The position numbers and the translations under genes are program-made. Shown here piece after piece: positions 51,782-63,853 of a stretch of DNA of 64,000 nucleotides. Position 1 is the stretch's first letter. Every line of letters begins with the position of its first letter. The notes beneath the pieces are model-generated. The model did not search any database and was not told the DNA's origin. It was given only the letters and a program-made list of their open reading frames with translations. The stretch comes from Typha latifolia (lineage: Eukaryota > Streptophyta > Magnoliopsida > Poales > Typhaceae), in contig CM034104.1 of NCBI GenBank assembly GCA_019914945.1, positions 1,366,501 through 1,430,500 of the forward strand. Reading direction: 5' to 3'.

Positions 51782-53306
51782 ATGCTTATCTTCTACCTTT
51801 GTTCATCTTAGCAATAGTCTCCATCTCTTCCTTCCACTACTACTACTATGGTTTTCATTACCGAAGTAATTTAGGCGGAAAAAGAGTTCCTCCAGGATCC
51901 TTAGGACTTCCGGTGATAGGCGAGTCATGGATTTCTATGAGAGCTCAGAGGAAGAACAAGAGTAGGTAATGGATACAAGAAAGAATATCAAGCCATGGCC
52001 CTGTCTTCAAGACCTCGATTATGGGCAGCCTTACTGTGGTCTTCACTGCCCGTGCCGGCAACTGCTTCTTCTTCTTCAGTGCGAGCGATGTGGTCCTCGG
52101 CGTGAAACAGCCGGCGTCTATCGTAAGACTATGTGGAGAACATAACATATTTGAGCTTACAGGTTCCAGGTGAGTACTAATATGAACTGGTATGAAGATG
52201 GCATGCATGCTTTGATTGGAATGTGTAATGTTCAATGGATTTGTTCTTTTATTTGTGTGCAGGTATAAGTTAGTGAAGAATGCTCTGATGAGCTTCTTAA
52301 AGTCATAGAAACTTCAGGTGTGCATAGGATCCATGATGGGCTAATCAAAGCCCAGCTATTTAGCAAAACCAAAGGCCAAGATATATACTCTTCTGATTGT
52401 GCCACTCATACCGGAGCGTTACATGATTGCGAGACAAATCTTATCTACACTGCAGAGAAGAAAGGAGAAGCTTATAGAGGGAACTGTAACGCATAAAGAT
52501 GATCTAATCTCTAGTCTTCTCTCACCAAGGGATGAGAACAATGAGCCTTCAAGCGACGAAGCAGTGATCGATCACTTTGTTGCGTTGATGATTGCGAGTC
52601 ATGATACAACAGCCACGCTTCTTAGTTTTGATGGTCTAGAAGCTGGCTAGGGATTCAGAGGTTTATAATAAGGTTTTAGAAGGTATATTTCACCAGGATC
52701 TGTCTAAATTTCTTCTAGTAGATGTACATGTTGGACTGCTATTTCTGTATAATATTCTGAATATCCTTTTCTTGTGGCAATCATGCAACCTTTTCCTTAC
52801 AGAGCAACTGAAGATTTTAAGAGAGAGGCAGTAAAGCCAACAGAAGCTTACATGGAATGAAGTGCAAGATGAAAAACACACGGAGAGTTGCACAGGAGCT
52901 GATGAGACTAATTCCTCCAGTATTTGGTAACTATAGAAAATAGAAAAGCTATGAAGGCTACATTATACCCAAAGGATGGCAGGTACTACTATCATGCTCT
53001 CTCTTATTCAAGACTTAAGCTTAGCTCTAGGATAAATCATCTGATAGTATAACTTATCCATGCTAGTATTTGCAGTTATTCTGGGAGACAACAGGAACTC
53101 ATATGGATGAGAACATCTTTAAGGATCCTACCTTGTTCGATCCATCTCGATTCAAGAACACAGCGAAGCCGATTCCGCCATATGTTTACGTTCCATTCGG
53201 TGCTGGATCGCATATGTGTGTAGGCGAAGAATTCACTAAGGTTGAAACACTGACTGTGATGCACAATCTAGTCACAAAACTTCCAGTGGTTTCAGTTGTT
53301 TCCTGA
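51782..53306 (+). pseudogene. Cytochrome P450 pseudogene (CYP85-clan, CYP716/728-like)
   Basis: Several P450 blocks are seen in order: proline-rich hinge VPPGSLGLPVIGESW (about 51885), ERISSHGPVFKTSIMG, GVKQPASIVRLCGEHNIFEL, the I-helix HFVALMIASHDTTATLLSF (about 52569-52628), the K-helix region as RRVAQELMRLIPPVFGNYRK, and the haem-binding PFGAGSHMCVGEEF (about 53199-53240). The gene is broken. There is a TAA after KNKSR, a TAG after SFLKS, about 100 residues appear to be missing before the I-helix, a 1-bp insertion and a TAG follow LLSF, and further stops follow RERQ and NYRK. The ExxR motif of the K-helix is not found in any single frame. No function is expected. The relatives act on triterpenes or other specialised metabolites (family knowledge). 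Confidence 0.85.
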
Positions 53307-54085
53307 TGAGATGATGATCACTCGGAAGACAATGCTGTATATATTCTGTGAAGATTAAACCAAAAAACTTTTCAGAATGCAATCAAACTTGTTGAAATCT
53401 TGGAATTGTTCATGTATCACCCATTGTTGATCGAATGCTATTTTCCTTTTTGTGATGATAGTTTGCAGTACCAAGTTGATCCTATTAAAAAACTGACTAA
53501 TGTTGTAGTATTGGATATTGATGTGCTTATAAATCATTGAGGAGTGTTAACAAATTAAATTACTTTTGCTTGTGAGTGCCAATTACTTATTTGGAGTTAA
53601 AGACTAGCCATTAACTAACCATCCAAATCTTAGTCCAATACTCAGTTAAACGCTATCATTTTCTATGATGCCAATAAGGCTCGAACTGCACGACCATATG
53701 ATATGTGAAATCGTTCATGGTAATATATATTTTGACAATTTTCATCTACTTTTGGTAACTACTCTTTTTTCCAGTACCAAAGTATAATAAACATTTGAAC
53801 GGGTCGGATCCGGGTCAGCTCGAATCGGGTGACCGGTTCGGATCGAAATATCCACCGGTCGCTTGCCAGGTCATCCAAGGTGGAGCCCACCGAGGCACGG
53901 CGATCCTTTCTTCTCCTCCGTACGAATCACGAATCTCAAAGCTAGCGTTCCTGTCGTCCTCCATCTCCAGCTCCAAATTTTAGCGGACCAAGCCCTAAAA
54001 ATCAGTCCCTTACTTTCCTCGATTCCCCTCTTCCCTCACCGATTCCTCGATCAGATCGCACTTTCTAAATCCTGATTGCTCGCCG
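53307..54085. other. Spacer with the promoter of the U-box gene
   Basis: The left half is AT-rich 3' flank of the P450 pseudogene. From about 53800 the DNA is GC-rich (GGGTCGG, GGATCCGGG and CCACCGG motifs) and is probably the promoter and leader of the U-box gene. No gene is seen. Confidence 0.5.
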
Positions 54086-57000
54086 ATGGCGTCGGCGGAG
54101 AATGGGCTGAGCTCGCGAATGGCGCCGCCGGAGTTCGCCGTCGTCGACGGGGGCAAGGTGTTCTCTGACGACCGGAGCGCCCGGTTCTTCCGGGAGCACC
54201 ACCACCTCCAGAGCCATAGCTGGAGCGCCATGAGAGGCGGTGATGGCTCGGACGGAGAGGAAGACGACGACGAGGAGGAAGACGACGTCGACGACGAGGA
54301 CGAGGAGATCGATGGCGATGGTTTGGTTTTGGTGGGTGAGGCTTCTCACAAGGCTCACAATAACAGCAGCGGTAGTGTACAGAGTAGTTCCGAGAAGATT
54401 CAAGGCGAAAGGGCTTCTTTTGGTAAAAAGAAGAAAAAAGATCACATTTTTTGTTTTAATTCGGGTTGTGTTAGATAGAATGGTTAATATCTTTGTGATG
54501 GATGTTGTGTTAGGGTTGAATAGAGTTGAGCAGCAAAGCCAGCAGGGTAGAATGGAGGGTTATGAGACTGCTATTACTGTTGTTGAGCCTGAACAATATT
54601 TTGTGCATGCTTTGCATCGCGGAGATGAGTCGGCGGCTCCTGGTCAGAAAGATGTGGGAGGAGAGAATGGTTGTGGGTTCAGCGGAAGAAGAGACGGAGG
54701 GTCGACAGCTAGCTATTGGGAGTCTTTGAGGACTCACCTCTCCGATCCATTAACGTGAGGCTCCAACATGTTATCGTCGTTCTTCGTCATCTGTTGTTCT
54801 ACTTCGTATTATGTTAGCAAAGTACGATGGTTAAATGTTATTGCTGCATATCATGGCTGCTGTTCTTTCTTAGAGATTAGTAAATGTTTGGGCTTACTAG
54901 ACTATGTTATCCCAATTTATTTCATTTAGTTGGAGGCAGTGGACAGGCTTTCTAGTAGCATTAGCTACTAGTTAGTTGATCGGCATTCCTTCAAATAGGA
55001 GAGTAAAGATGTAGAATGCTATGAATTTCAGCACTTGCCTGAATTGCATGTTCCTGTATCTTTTGGTTTGTGTGTAATCACCTTGAAAGGGCTTATCACA
55101 TAGTTTACACTTTACAAAATGCTAATGGTGTTATACAAGTTGTTATACTGTATGTTGTACTGAAATCAGCATGAAGGAATTTCTCATTGCTTCTATAAAT
55201 TCTGACTTCTGTAATTTCTTTTTCCTGAACTTTTTTCTAGAGGTTTTCTCATGGAAGATGCAATGATATTATCATGTGGGCATTCTTATGGAAGTACTGG
55301 AATGCAACATGTCTTTAGAATGGTGCGTTTGTTGTACCTGTATATCCGATCCATCTCTGTTATGCAATTCTTGTTTATCCTAGGAACTTTGAGATTCTTG
55401 GGAAGCCTTTCAACCTTTATTAATTTAATTTTGGTGTCCCTTAAATGTGCAGAAAGCTTGTTGCAAATGTGCTCAACCTATTTCAGAAGACTCAGTCCGA
55501 CCAAACTTGGGTATGATATTGGTTGCTACTTGGTATCAAACAATAAATGACCCAAAGGATGGACAAGGGATTGACAGTTTGTCCTCCCTGTGCATTCTCA
55601 CTATAAGCTATATTTTGTGCTGCTTATTTAAATTTATCTTTGTAGTGTACCTTGTGAGTTGTGACAAAATTGAGTAGCTTGTGAACCTTATAATTCCTTT
55701 TGCATGATCAATGATCCTTATAATTTGACAATGTAGGGATGTTATTAGAAACTATATATCAATCAGAATGCCCTTTCACTTTCTTTTGATTATATCCATC
55801 TATATCATGCTTGGATTAACAAGGATAAGGTAAGCTATTTTGATACAGCTGGTAGAAAATTTTACTGTCTTTGTTTAAGGTAATGATAACCCTTCTTTGA
55901 GAGACATCATAGATTTATCATTCCGTTACTTCCTACTGTTACTAGTACTATTGTTGAACATCTTATTGGCCTAAACATATTGGTGTTATAAGTACTTTGA
56001 GCTTGTGATAGAAGAGATAGATTTAATGGGTTTTATCAGTATGAATTCCTTTCTGGATCTTTTATATGAATTGATATTGTGAGCACATCTAGTGATCTTT
56101 GAGAGAGGGAGGGAGGGAGGGAGTTCACTGTTTTTCTGCTAGGTTCATTGGATCATAGTTTTTTCTATCTGTCCTGTTTTTTTTTCTTTATTCAATCAGA
56201 ATTGAAGGAGGTAAGACGTAAAGCATTTTCTTTGGCTTGCTATGTTATTATCTTTTTAGTGGAAATATACCAGTACTAATTTTTCTTCATCTTACCACAT
56301 TTTCCTTGCTGCAATTGTTCAGCTCTTCGTTCCGCAGTTCAGGCATTTCTCCGGGAAGAACAGTCACACTCGCTGAGAGCATCCAAGAGAAGAAGAGATC
56401 GATTTGAACAGGTAGTTATCGTCCACTTGCTTTGTGGTTGAACTTTGAAATTTGCCAAGTCGTTATATTGCTCTCTGCCATTCCTTGAACAAAAACATTT
56501 TCTTTTATTTCTATCAAAGGACAAAAGTAGTTATGATGATTCTTTGCCAACGGATATTTCTCGAAGTAAAGGTGTCCAATTTCCTTTTGCTGTCTCTGAC
56601 AGGGTCATAATAAAGGTAAGAAGAGTTCTTTTTTCTGTGGAGTCACTCTATTAACCTTTCAGAAAATAACCTCTAAGGATCTTCCCAGGGAAACAAAAGG
56701 ACACCCCAACGATTTGTGGGGCGTGTGGCAGTTGTAACAGCACAATGCTTAAATGGATGGTTAGTTCTTCTGATGAAATTATTTTTTTAATTCATCTCAT
56801 CATTCTGGGACATCCAGAAACACCAATTATCATATCCAATTTATTTAGAATTGGTTCCAAACATATTGGAAACATTGTTTTTTAAACCCTCTGTCTTATT
56901 ATCTTGCTAGATATTTTATGAGTACTTATCTATTTCCTAGAAATCTGAACATATAGTTTTGTATCTCACTACCTCCTATTACTAGTAGGAACGAATTTCT

Positions 57001-57163
57001 GTTATGAGGAACTATTTCGTGTTATCTTTTCTTCAGGTATGTAGTGAAGACATTGGACAATGCAGAGAGTGTCAAGTTACAATATCGTTCTCTAGAGAAG
57101 GTTACAGATGAGCAGGTCGCCAAAATGTTGCCAAATAAAGCTCAGCCTCCAAGCTGGTTGTAA
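54086..57163 (+). CDS. PUB62: U-box E3 ubiquitin ligase, PUB62/63-like
   Basis: Eight exons join in frame: 54086-54422, 54514-54754, 55241-55322, 55453-55510, 56323-56411, 56520-56615, 56689-56759 and 57037-57163, giving 366 residues. An acidic tract (DGEEDDDEEEDDVDDEDEE, about residues 55-75) follows a variable N-terminus. The U-box spans about 190-250: SDPLTGFLMEDAMILSCGHS, then MKACCKCAQPISEDSVRPNL. After it comes LRSAVQAFLREEQSHSLRAS and a C-terminal domain with FPFAVSDRVIIKGNKRTPQR, FVGRVAVVTAQCLNGWYVVK and TLDNAESVKLQYRSLEKV. The whole order matches Arabidopsis PUB62/63. A U-box domain recruits the E2 enzyme without zinc. Substrates are unknown. The C-terminal motif could bind a partner. 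The start ATG 54086 is supported by the GC-rich leader before it. Confidence 0.92.
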
Positions 57164-57683
57164 GACCATAACTTTGTCGCAGTGGCAACAAAATCATCTT
57201 TTTCTATTTTCTTTTTCGATGCTGAACATAGATTTTACCGATTCAGTGATTTATATGATCATACTTGTAATCTGGGAAGGCAGTTTAAATGCTGCTACCG
57301 TTCCAAGCAGCAGATAATATTTGTAGATGAATCTTTTTGTACAAGGATCTTGTTTATCTTGTATAAATTCTAAAAGTTCAAAATAGTTCATGAATTACTC
57401 AAGTCCATGGGTTGCTTAACTTATATCATATGCATGGGTCACAAAATTATGGCCAGGAGAAATCAAATGTCTAAGCCAAGTGAAAAGAAATACGGCAATA
57501 GAAACAACTATAGAATTGAAAAATAACGTCCTCTTAGGTTACTTAGCATGAACTTCATACCAATCTAACAACTATATCTGAAATAACTAGCCTGGATGGA
57601 TTACTCTCCACCACAAAATCCTACGCTTTTTCAATCTTCTTGTGCATTTCAGAAAATGGAAACAGTTCGAGACCCAATATAGC
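57164..57683. other. Spacer between convergent U-box and receptor kinase genes
   Basis: A short spacer that must contain the two 3' untranslated regions. It is AT-rich, with no exon or repeat that I can support. Confidence 0.6.
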
Positions 57684-60600
57684 TCATATCAGTTCCTCCT
57701 CCTGGCTATCCTGTGGGCACCTGATCAGCTCCAAAATTTTCACTACCTCATTCATGTCAAGCCGGTTTGACGGTATCTGCGACGTACAAATCAAGCCTAT
57801 TTTTATGACCGGCACAACCTCGTCGATCAGGAATTTTCCGCCTAGCCTGCTATCAACACAATCCTCCGCCCTCCCTTCTTCTAATGCTCCCCTCACAACA
57901 TCACACAATACTACGACATCATCCTCCAAGTATTCAACGGGCAGCCTCCCCGTCACAATCTCCAGTGCTAACACCCCAAATCCATACACATCGCACTTCT
58001 CGGTGATCTCCACCATCCTGCATGCAAATTCTGGTGCCATGTATCCAAGTGCACTTTGAACTTTGCTGCTAAGAACATATCTGTCTAGCATTGGTAACAG
58101 CTTTGCCAATCCGTAGTCTGCAATCTTGGCCTCACCCAGGCCATCAATAAGAATATTGCTTGATTTCAGATTGTAATGAATTATATTATTGCAATGGAGA
58201 TGAGCTAAACTCTTAGCAGTTCCAAGAATTACGTCAAACCTTTCCCGCCACGATAAATGGTCCGACCCAGAGCTCTCGTGAAGGTGTTTGTATAGGCTGC
58301 CATTGCTGACAAACTCATAGATAAGTAGTTGCAAGGATGGAGTCCAGTAGTACCCTTCCAGAGTGACCAAATTTGGGTGCCTTAGCTTCCCTAGTATCTT
58401 GATCTCCCTCTCAAATTCTTCCTGAGACTTCACTAGGCTTGAAACTGTAAGCTTCTTGATTGCTACATGACGGCCATCTCGCAGAACTGTCTTGTACACC
58501 GTACCAAAACCTCCACGGCCAAGCTCACAGTTCTTGTTAAGAATTGCATGTGCACCGGTGCTGAAGTCTTCAATATTCCCAGAAAACATCACAAGCTTCC
58601 CGGACTTGGCATCAGGAGAATGACTGTAGTAGTCATCAAACATGGGCAATGCAGTAGTAGAATTAGCTGCAGAAGAGCGAGCACGGATGTTTAGCACCGT
58701 AACGGTCATGACACCGAGCGCAATGAGTGCAGCAGCTCCGATGGCCACCAGAGAAGAGATGCTCAATATGAACTTCTTGTGCCTGAGGGTGTTTGAGGAG
58801 AATGAAGGGTTGGAGGAGGGATTTGAGGAGGTGTTTGGGTTGAGAACAATCGGTTTGGGAAGTACAGCAGGGCATGAGATGTTCAGAATGGAGCCACAGA
58901 AGCCAGGATTGTTAGATAAGGAGGAGAGAGGAATAGAGTTGAAGAAGTTTCCAGTAGGAAGATCTCCAGATAGAAGGTTATGGGAGATATTGAAGGAAAG
59001 AAGGTGATGAAGGTTGGAGAGTTGCTTTGGAATGGATCCTGTAAGCTTGTTGAGGGAGAGATCTACGGTTTGGATATTAGTGAGGTTAGCCATGATTAAG
59101 GGAATTTCCCCTGTGAGATTGTTTTCTGATAGTATCCTGAAATGAGCAAATTTAAAGAAGAATCAATAGGATTAGTTAGTGGCCAAGTCTTTATAGTGAG
59201 AAAACTAAAATCCATCCCACAAATTAATGAATCTTCTTCATCAAACAATAATAAATGATAGACATCATGATGGAGATTATTGTTGAGAAAGAGAGAGAAC
59301 TTACAAAGATATGAGCAAAGAGCAACTCCCTATCTGAGTTGGGATGTCTCCAGCGAGTAAGTTCTTCTCCAGCCTCAGCTCCTTAAGAGATACTAGTTCC
59401 CCAACCTCCGCAGGAATACTCCCATGCAACTGGTTCCAACTTATATCAAGTACTTCCAGTGATTTCAGCTCTCCAATGCTTGCAGGAATGGATCCCGAGA
59501 GCGAATTTGAGGAAAGATTCAAGAGCTTCAAGCGACGAAAGCTCGCGATATCAAAAGGAATTTCACCAGAGAAGGAGTTATGGGATAAATCCAAGACACT
59601 CAAAGATTGATCATATTTAGCAGGAACATGTAAAACACCATTCATTTTATTGCCTGAAAGCGAGATCCTTTGCAGTCCTGAGCCAAAAATCCATGAAGGG
59701 AGATTACCCATCAAAGAATTTCTGCTGAAATCCAAATCTGTCAAACTTTTACTAGTACCCATGGATTCAGGCAAGCTCCCAGCGAAGTTATTCCCAGAAA
59801 AATCCAATCTTTTCAGCAAGACCAGCTCGCCTAGTTCATCAGGAACTCGCCCGAAGAATCGATTACTTGACAAGTTCAAAATCTCTAGACTTTTCATCTC
59901 TCCAATCCATTTAGGTACTCCACCAGATAAAGAATTCAACCCCAAATTTAAATAACTACATACAGAAAGGTTTTGCATTGCATCAGGAAGGCCACCAGTG
60001 AGCATATTCTCACTGAAATCAATCAAACTTAGCAACTTGCATCCACCAACATCATCCGGTAACCGACCAGAAAGCCTATTTCCTTGCAAACTAATCGTTC
60101 TCAGATCATAGAGACGACTAATTCCTTCTGGTATCTCGCCGACCAACAAATTAGCAGAGAGATCAAGCGATCTAAGGTGATACAGAGACCACAATGCATC
60201 GGGCAAAGGACCTGAGAGTAGATTCAATGAGAGATTTAGAGCTACCAGAGTAGAGCAAGCGCTAACACTTGGTGGAATACTCCCAAAGAAGGCATTTTTA
60301 GCCAATGACAGGGTCTTTAAAGACCTACATTGCCCAAAAAACTCAAATGGAATTACTCCAGAGAGTTTGTTTTCGCTAAGATCCAATGCCCACAAGCTCT
60401 CGACCTGGGAAAGCTTCGGATTGAGACTGCCCGAGAAGTTGTTCTTCGAGAGCGACAGCTTTTCGAGCGATTGGAGTCGAAGGAGACCAAGACCAATCTT
60501 TCCCGAGAGCGAGAAGCCATCCAGAGAGATTTCCGTGACTCTTTTGGTTCCTAGGTCGCACTTGATTCCAATCCAGTCACATGGGTCGTCGTCTTCCTCC

Positions 60601-60752
60601 TTCCAAGACGAGAGCTTGGAGAAGGGGTCGCCAAGGTCAGCCTTGAAGGCCATGAGGCCGAGTACATCAGAGTTAAAGGTGTGACCTTTGGATTTGACTA
60701 CGAGAGGGTAGAGAACGAGGAAGGTGACGAAATGGAGAAGTGGGTACCTCAT
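57684..60752 (-). CDS. LRR receptor-like kinase, IRK/PXC2-like, non-canonical catalytic loop
   Basis: Two exons (60752-59305 and 59136-57684) encode 966 residues. The N-terminus has a signal peptide ([17 protein letters not shown]), then the N-cap [18 protein letters not shown] with the paired Cys of [10 protein letters not shown]. About twenty leucine-rich repeats follow. A membrane helix ([20 protein letters not shown] onward) lies at residues 605-633. The kinase region has an intact glycine loop GRGGFGTVY (689-697) and K710 of VAIKK. The catalytic HRD is HYN (803-805: HYNLKSSN) and DFG is DYG (823-825). The activation segment ([20 protein letters not shown]) and C-terminal region ([12 protein letters not shown]) closely match IRK and PXC2, plasma-membrane receptors in root and vascular development, which also have HYN. 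Catalytic activity is therefore doubtful by family knowledge. The single intron sits within the repeat region before the membrane helix. Confidence 0.94.
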
Positions 60753-60950
60753 TTTGAATCAGATAGATGATCGTTTTTTTTTTATCTCCCCCTTTCTTCT
60801 CAAATGCTAGTTCGCCATTGGAGTACACAGGAGTAGGTGGTGGGAGGGAAACGTCGAGGAGGAAATCGTAGTGTACTTTTTAGTGGACTGAGCTTTAGCA
60901 CTTGATAGTATTATAGATTTAATAGGTTAAATCTGAGGACTTTACATGGA

Positions 60951-60988
<38 letters not shown>

Positions 60989-61109
60989 TTAATTAATTTT
61001 CCCTCCAAACTTTGGCCTCATCTTAGCTAGCTCTCTGCATTGCAATAAAACCTCATTAATTCTTCGTCTTTACTATGTATTAATTCAACCAACAAAACTG
61101 CAGAGCGAC

Positions 61110-61151
<42 letters not shown>

Positions 61152-62630
61152 CTATCTACCAACAAATTATCAATGACTGGTAATTCCTGATATGCTCTGT
61201 CACCCAAAAGTAAAAAGAAAAAAATTGCAGGTAATAAGAACTTAAATGGTTGTAATACACTCAATACGACGCATGTAAATTATGTACTGTTAATTTTATG
61301 TTTGGTAATAAGTAAGCTTGGCTCGGCTGCTCGTCAGTTTAGTTGTTCAACCTAATTATCAAACCGGGGGTGGTGTTTGTAAAAATATAAAACCAAAACA
61401 TTGGAAATAAAAAGGTAGGATTCTGATAGATTAATTAAGGGAACAAAATAGTGAAATTCGAGTTAACTGAAGCCGTAATTAGGGTGAGTAATTGCTAGAG
61501 CAGCCTACAGCAGAGATTTTATTTCTGGCACATTGATATCCTCGTGGTATATTTATATCTAGAACTGGCACAGTAAACGGATAAATAGTGGAATAGTTAT
61601 TGTGCTGGCTTATTCTAGCAGACAGCTTCTGTACACATCTTTAATGGTGGAGAATTTGAAGAGTTCTCTATTCCTCTGCTATTGTTTCTTTATTAAACCC
61701 TAAGTTCTATTCCAAAAATTTACCCTCTAAAGAATAAGATCTACCCCAGTTCTTGTCATCCTACTGCTGGGAAGATTCTTCTAGGAAAATAATCTCAGTG
61801 AGACCACTAAACAAAGGGAATAATTTTGAATTCCGTGGCGGGTTTCGTCCAACCCAAGGTGGTGTTTACCGACCACAGCCGGTTGCAGCCACCGGAAGAC
61901 GTGCCGCCGTATGACCGCGTTTTCCGGTTCCCGAGGGTGTCGTCCCCGTAGACCTCTATTCTTCCTCGGATGAATAAAATTCGAGGGATATAGAGGCAAA
62001 TAAAGACTTTCAGAGGGGTAAATATGCGGATATCAAAATTTATAGAGTATACACATCGAGTTAAAGACGCATAAATTAGGTTATTAGAGGCGGTAAAAAT
62101 TAATCCGGCTCATAATTAAATTTAAGTTTAAATTAAATTTAGGTTGTAAACGAATTGTGTTTGGATTTATAATGTTGACTCGTTTAAGTCAATATGTCAA
62201 TCCGTTAACATATTTAAAAATAAAAAGAGGAAACATATTTAAAAGTTAAATAATGAGTATTTTTATTATTATTTTTAATTTAATAAAATGTTTTCTATTT
62301 TATGAGTTGTTGTTAGATCAAAAATTAACTTAAGACTTCAAAATTTTAAAACCAAAAAATATTATAGTTGAAAGACAAATATCCATGTGATAGAATGTGA
62401 ATGATAAAAAAAAATTCAGGCCTTGTTTAGGTTTTGTGGATAGCCGAACCTACAATAATAAATGGGCCTCAGCCCATCCCATCAATTGGAGGCCCATAAA
62501 AATTCCCATATCTTCCTTGTAGAACAAAGTCCAAAGAGCTATTATAGCCTGTCAGAAATGGACAACCGAAAGAATAAAAAAAATAAGTTAAACGTATACA
62601 AACAATGGTTACTTAGATAAAAAAAATATA
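60753..62630. other. Upstream region of the receptor kinase gene and AT-rich spacer
   Basis: Promoter side of the receptor kinase gene, with a (TA)n microsatellite at about 60954-60985 and a (GA)n microsatellite at 61113-61149. The rest to 62630 is AT-rich. I see no protein gene. A short open frame on the minus strand at 61781-61999 has no recognisable domain. Confidence 0.5.
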
Positions 62631-63190
62631 GCGAAGTTATTTTGAACTACTGCTGTCACTGCAGTGTTATAGTAAAAGCATACTCGCTCATAAAAGGAGG
62701 TCGTAGATTTGAACACTCTGGCTCTTGATTTGTTTTTATTCATAATCTGTTTCTCAAAATAATTATCTTATAGTGAAGTTATTTTGAATTACAATTATCA
62801 CTGTTGTGTATTGCAGTAGAGCATACCCGCTCATAAAATGAAGCCATAGATTTAAATATTGGCGGCTCGTGGTTTGTTTTATTTATAATCTATTTTTTAG
62901 AATAATTATCCTACAGTGAAGTTATTTTGAATTACAACTATCACTGCTGTATTATGATAAAGCATACCCATTCATAAAAGGAGGTCACATATTTGAACAA
63001 TTATGATTCACGATTTTATCTTATTTATTATTAAGATAATTGTCTTATAACGAAATTATTTTGAATTACGATTATCATTACAATATTATGGTCAGAGCAT
63101 ACTCCTTTATAAAATTAGACCACAAATTTGAGCTCTTGTGGTTCGTAATTTTATTTAATTTATAATCTATTTCTCAGAATAATTATCTCT
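62631..63190 (+). repeat. Four diverged tandem units of about 140 bp
   Basis: Units start at 62631, 62773, 62916 and 63050. Each begins with G(C/T)GAAGTTATTTTGAA or a variant (ACGAAATTATTTTGAATTAC in the last) and contains a core like AAGCATACTCGCTCATAAAA, followed by GAGGTCGTAGATTTGAAC or its variants. The tail is T-rich. Units differ by many substitutions, so the array is old. There is no coding capacity. A faint resemblance of the core to a tRNA 3' half exists but no cloverleaf can be drawn. Confidence 0.75.
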
Positions 63191-63853
63191 GTTTCAATTT
63201 ATATATTAGGAAAGATTAATTTTACCAACAACAGTACGGATTTATGCTACACGCTGTACTAAATTAGACGGCCAACTTTTGTTATCATTCCATCGTTCAA
63301 AAGATGAGATGAGTTCTTGTGAATGAAATCATATGATTTGCTTTGTTGCACAAAAAGAAGTAGTCACTCTTTTCTTTCTTATTCCATGAACAGAAGTATA
63401 TGTCTCTTGCTTCACTCAGCAGTTTGCAAGGTGAGTGAGAGCATCGATTCCTTTCTTGCCCTTCTCTGCCGACTTTAATCCCAACTTTAATCATAAACTA
63501 ATTAAGCAACTAAATACCATTAGATTTGTAATTAATCAGTTATTACTTGCCAATTACGGGATGTACGTGTCAAGTGCTGCAAAAAGAGAGGGGTGGCCCC
63601 CTCGTTCCCTCATGTGAATCGTGTGATGTTTACCTCAGATCGATAGATCCTGTTGCTCGTTCCACTTGGCGGTCATAGAATTCTATCGGACCAGAAGCTC
63701 GTATGATCCATCTTGTATGCGACCAAACGAGCCTACCGTGGCGTTCATATAAACTACCCCCAAACCTCCCCAAACCCCGGACTCATCATTTCGTTGTGCT
63801 CTCCGCTATTCTGAGTCCTCTCTTCCTTTCAAGCGCAGCCATCTCCAATCTCC
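63191..63853. other. Spacer and promoter before the last gene
   Basis: AT-rich to about 63540, then GC-richer. A stretch CGTGGCGTTCATATAAACTA at about 63737 includes a TATA-like CATATAAAC, 105 bp before the next ATG, so this is a plausible core promoter. Confidence 0.45.

Noticed and set aside
62631..63190. A tRNA gene or tRNA-derived SINE in the 140-bp units
   Set aside because: The CTCATAA and GATTTGAAC segments look like parts of a tRNA-Met, but no acceptor or anticodon stem can be paired and the units differ too much.
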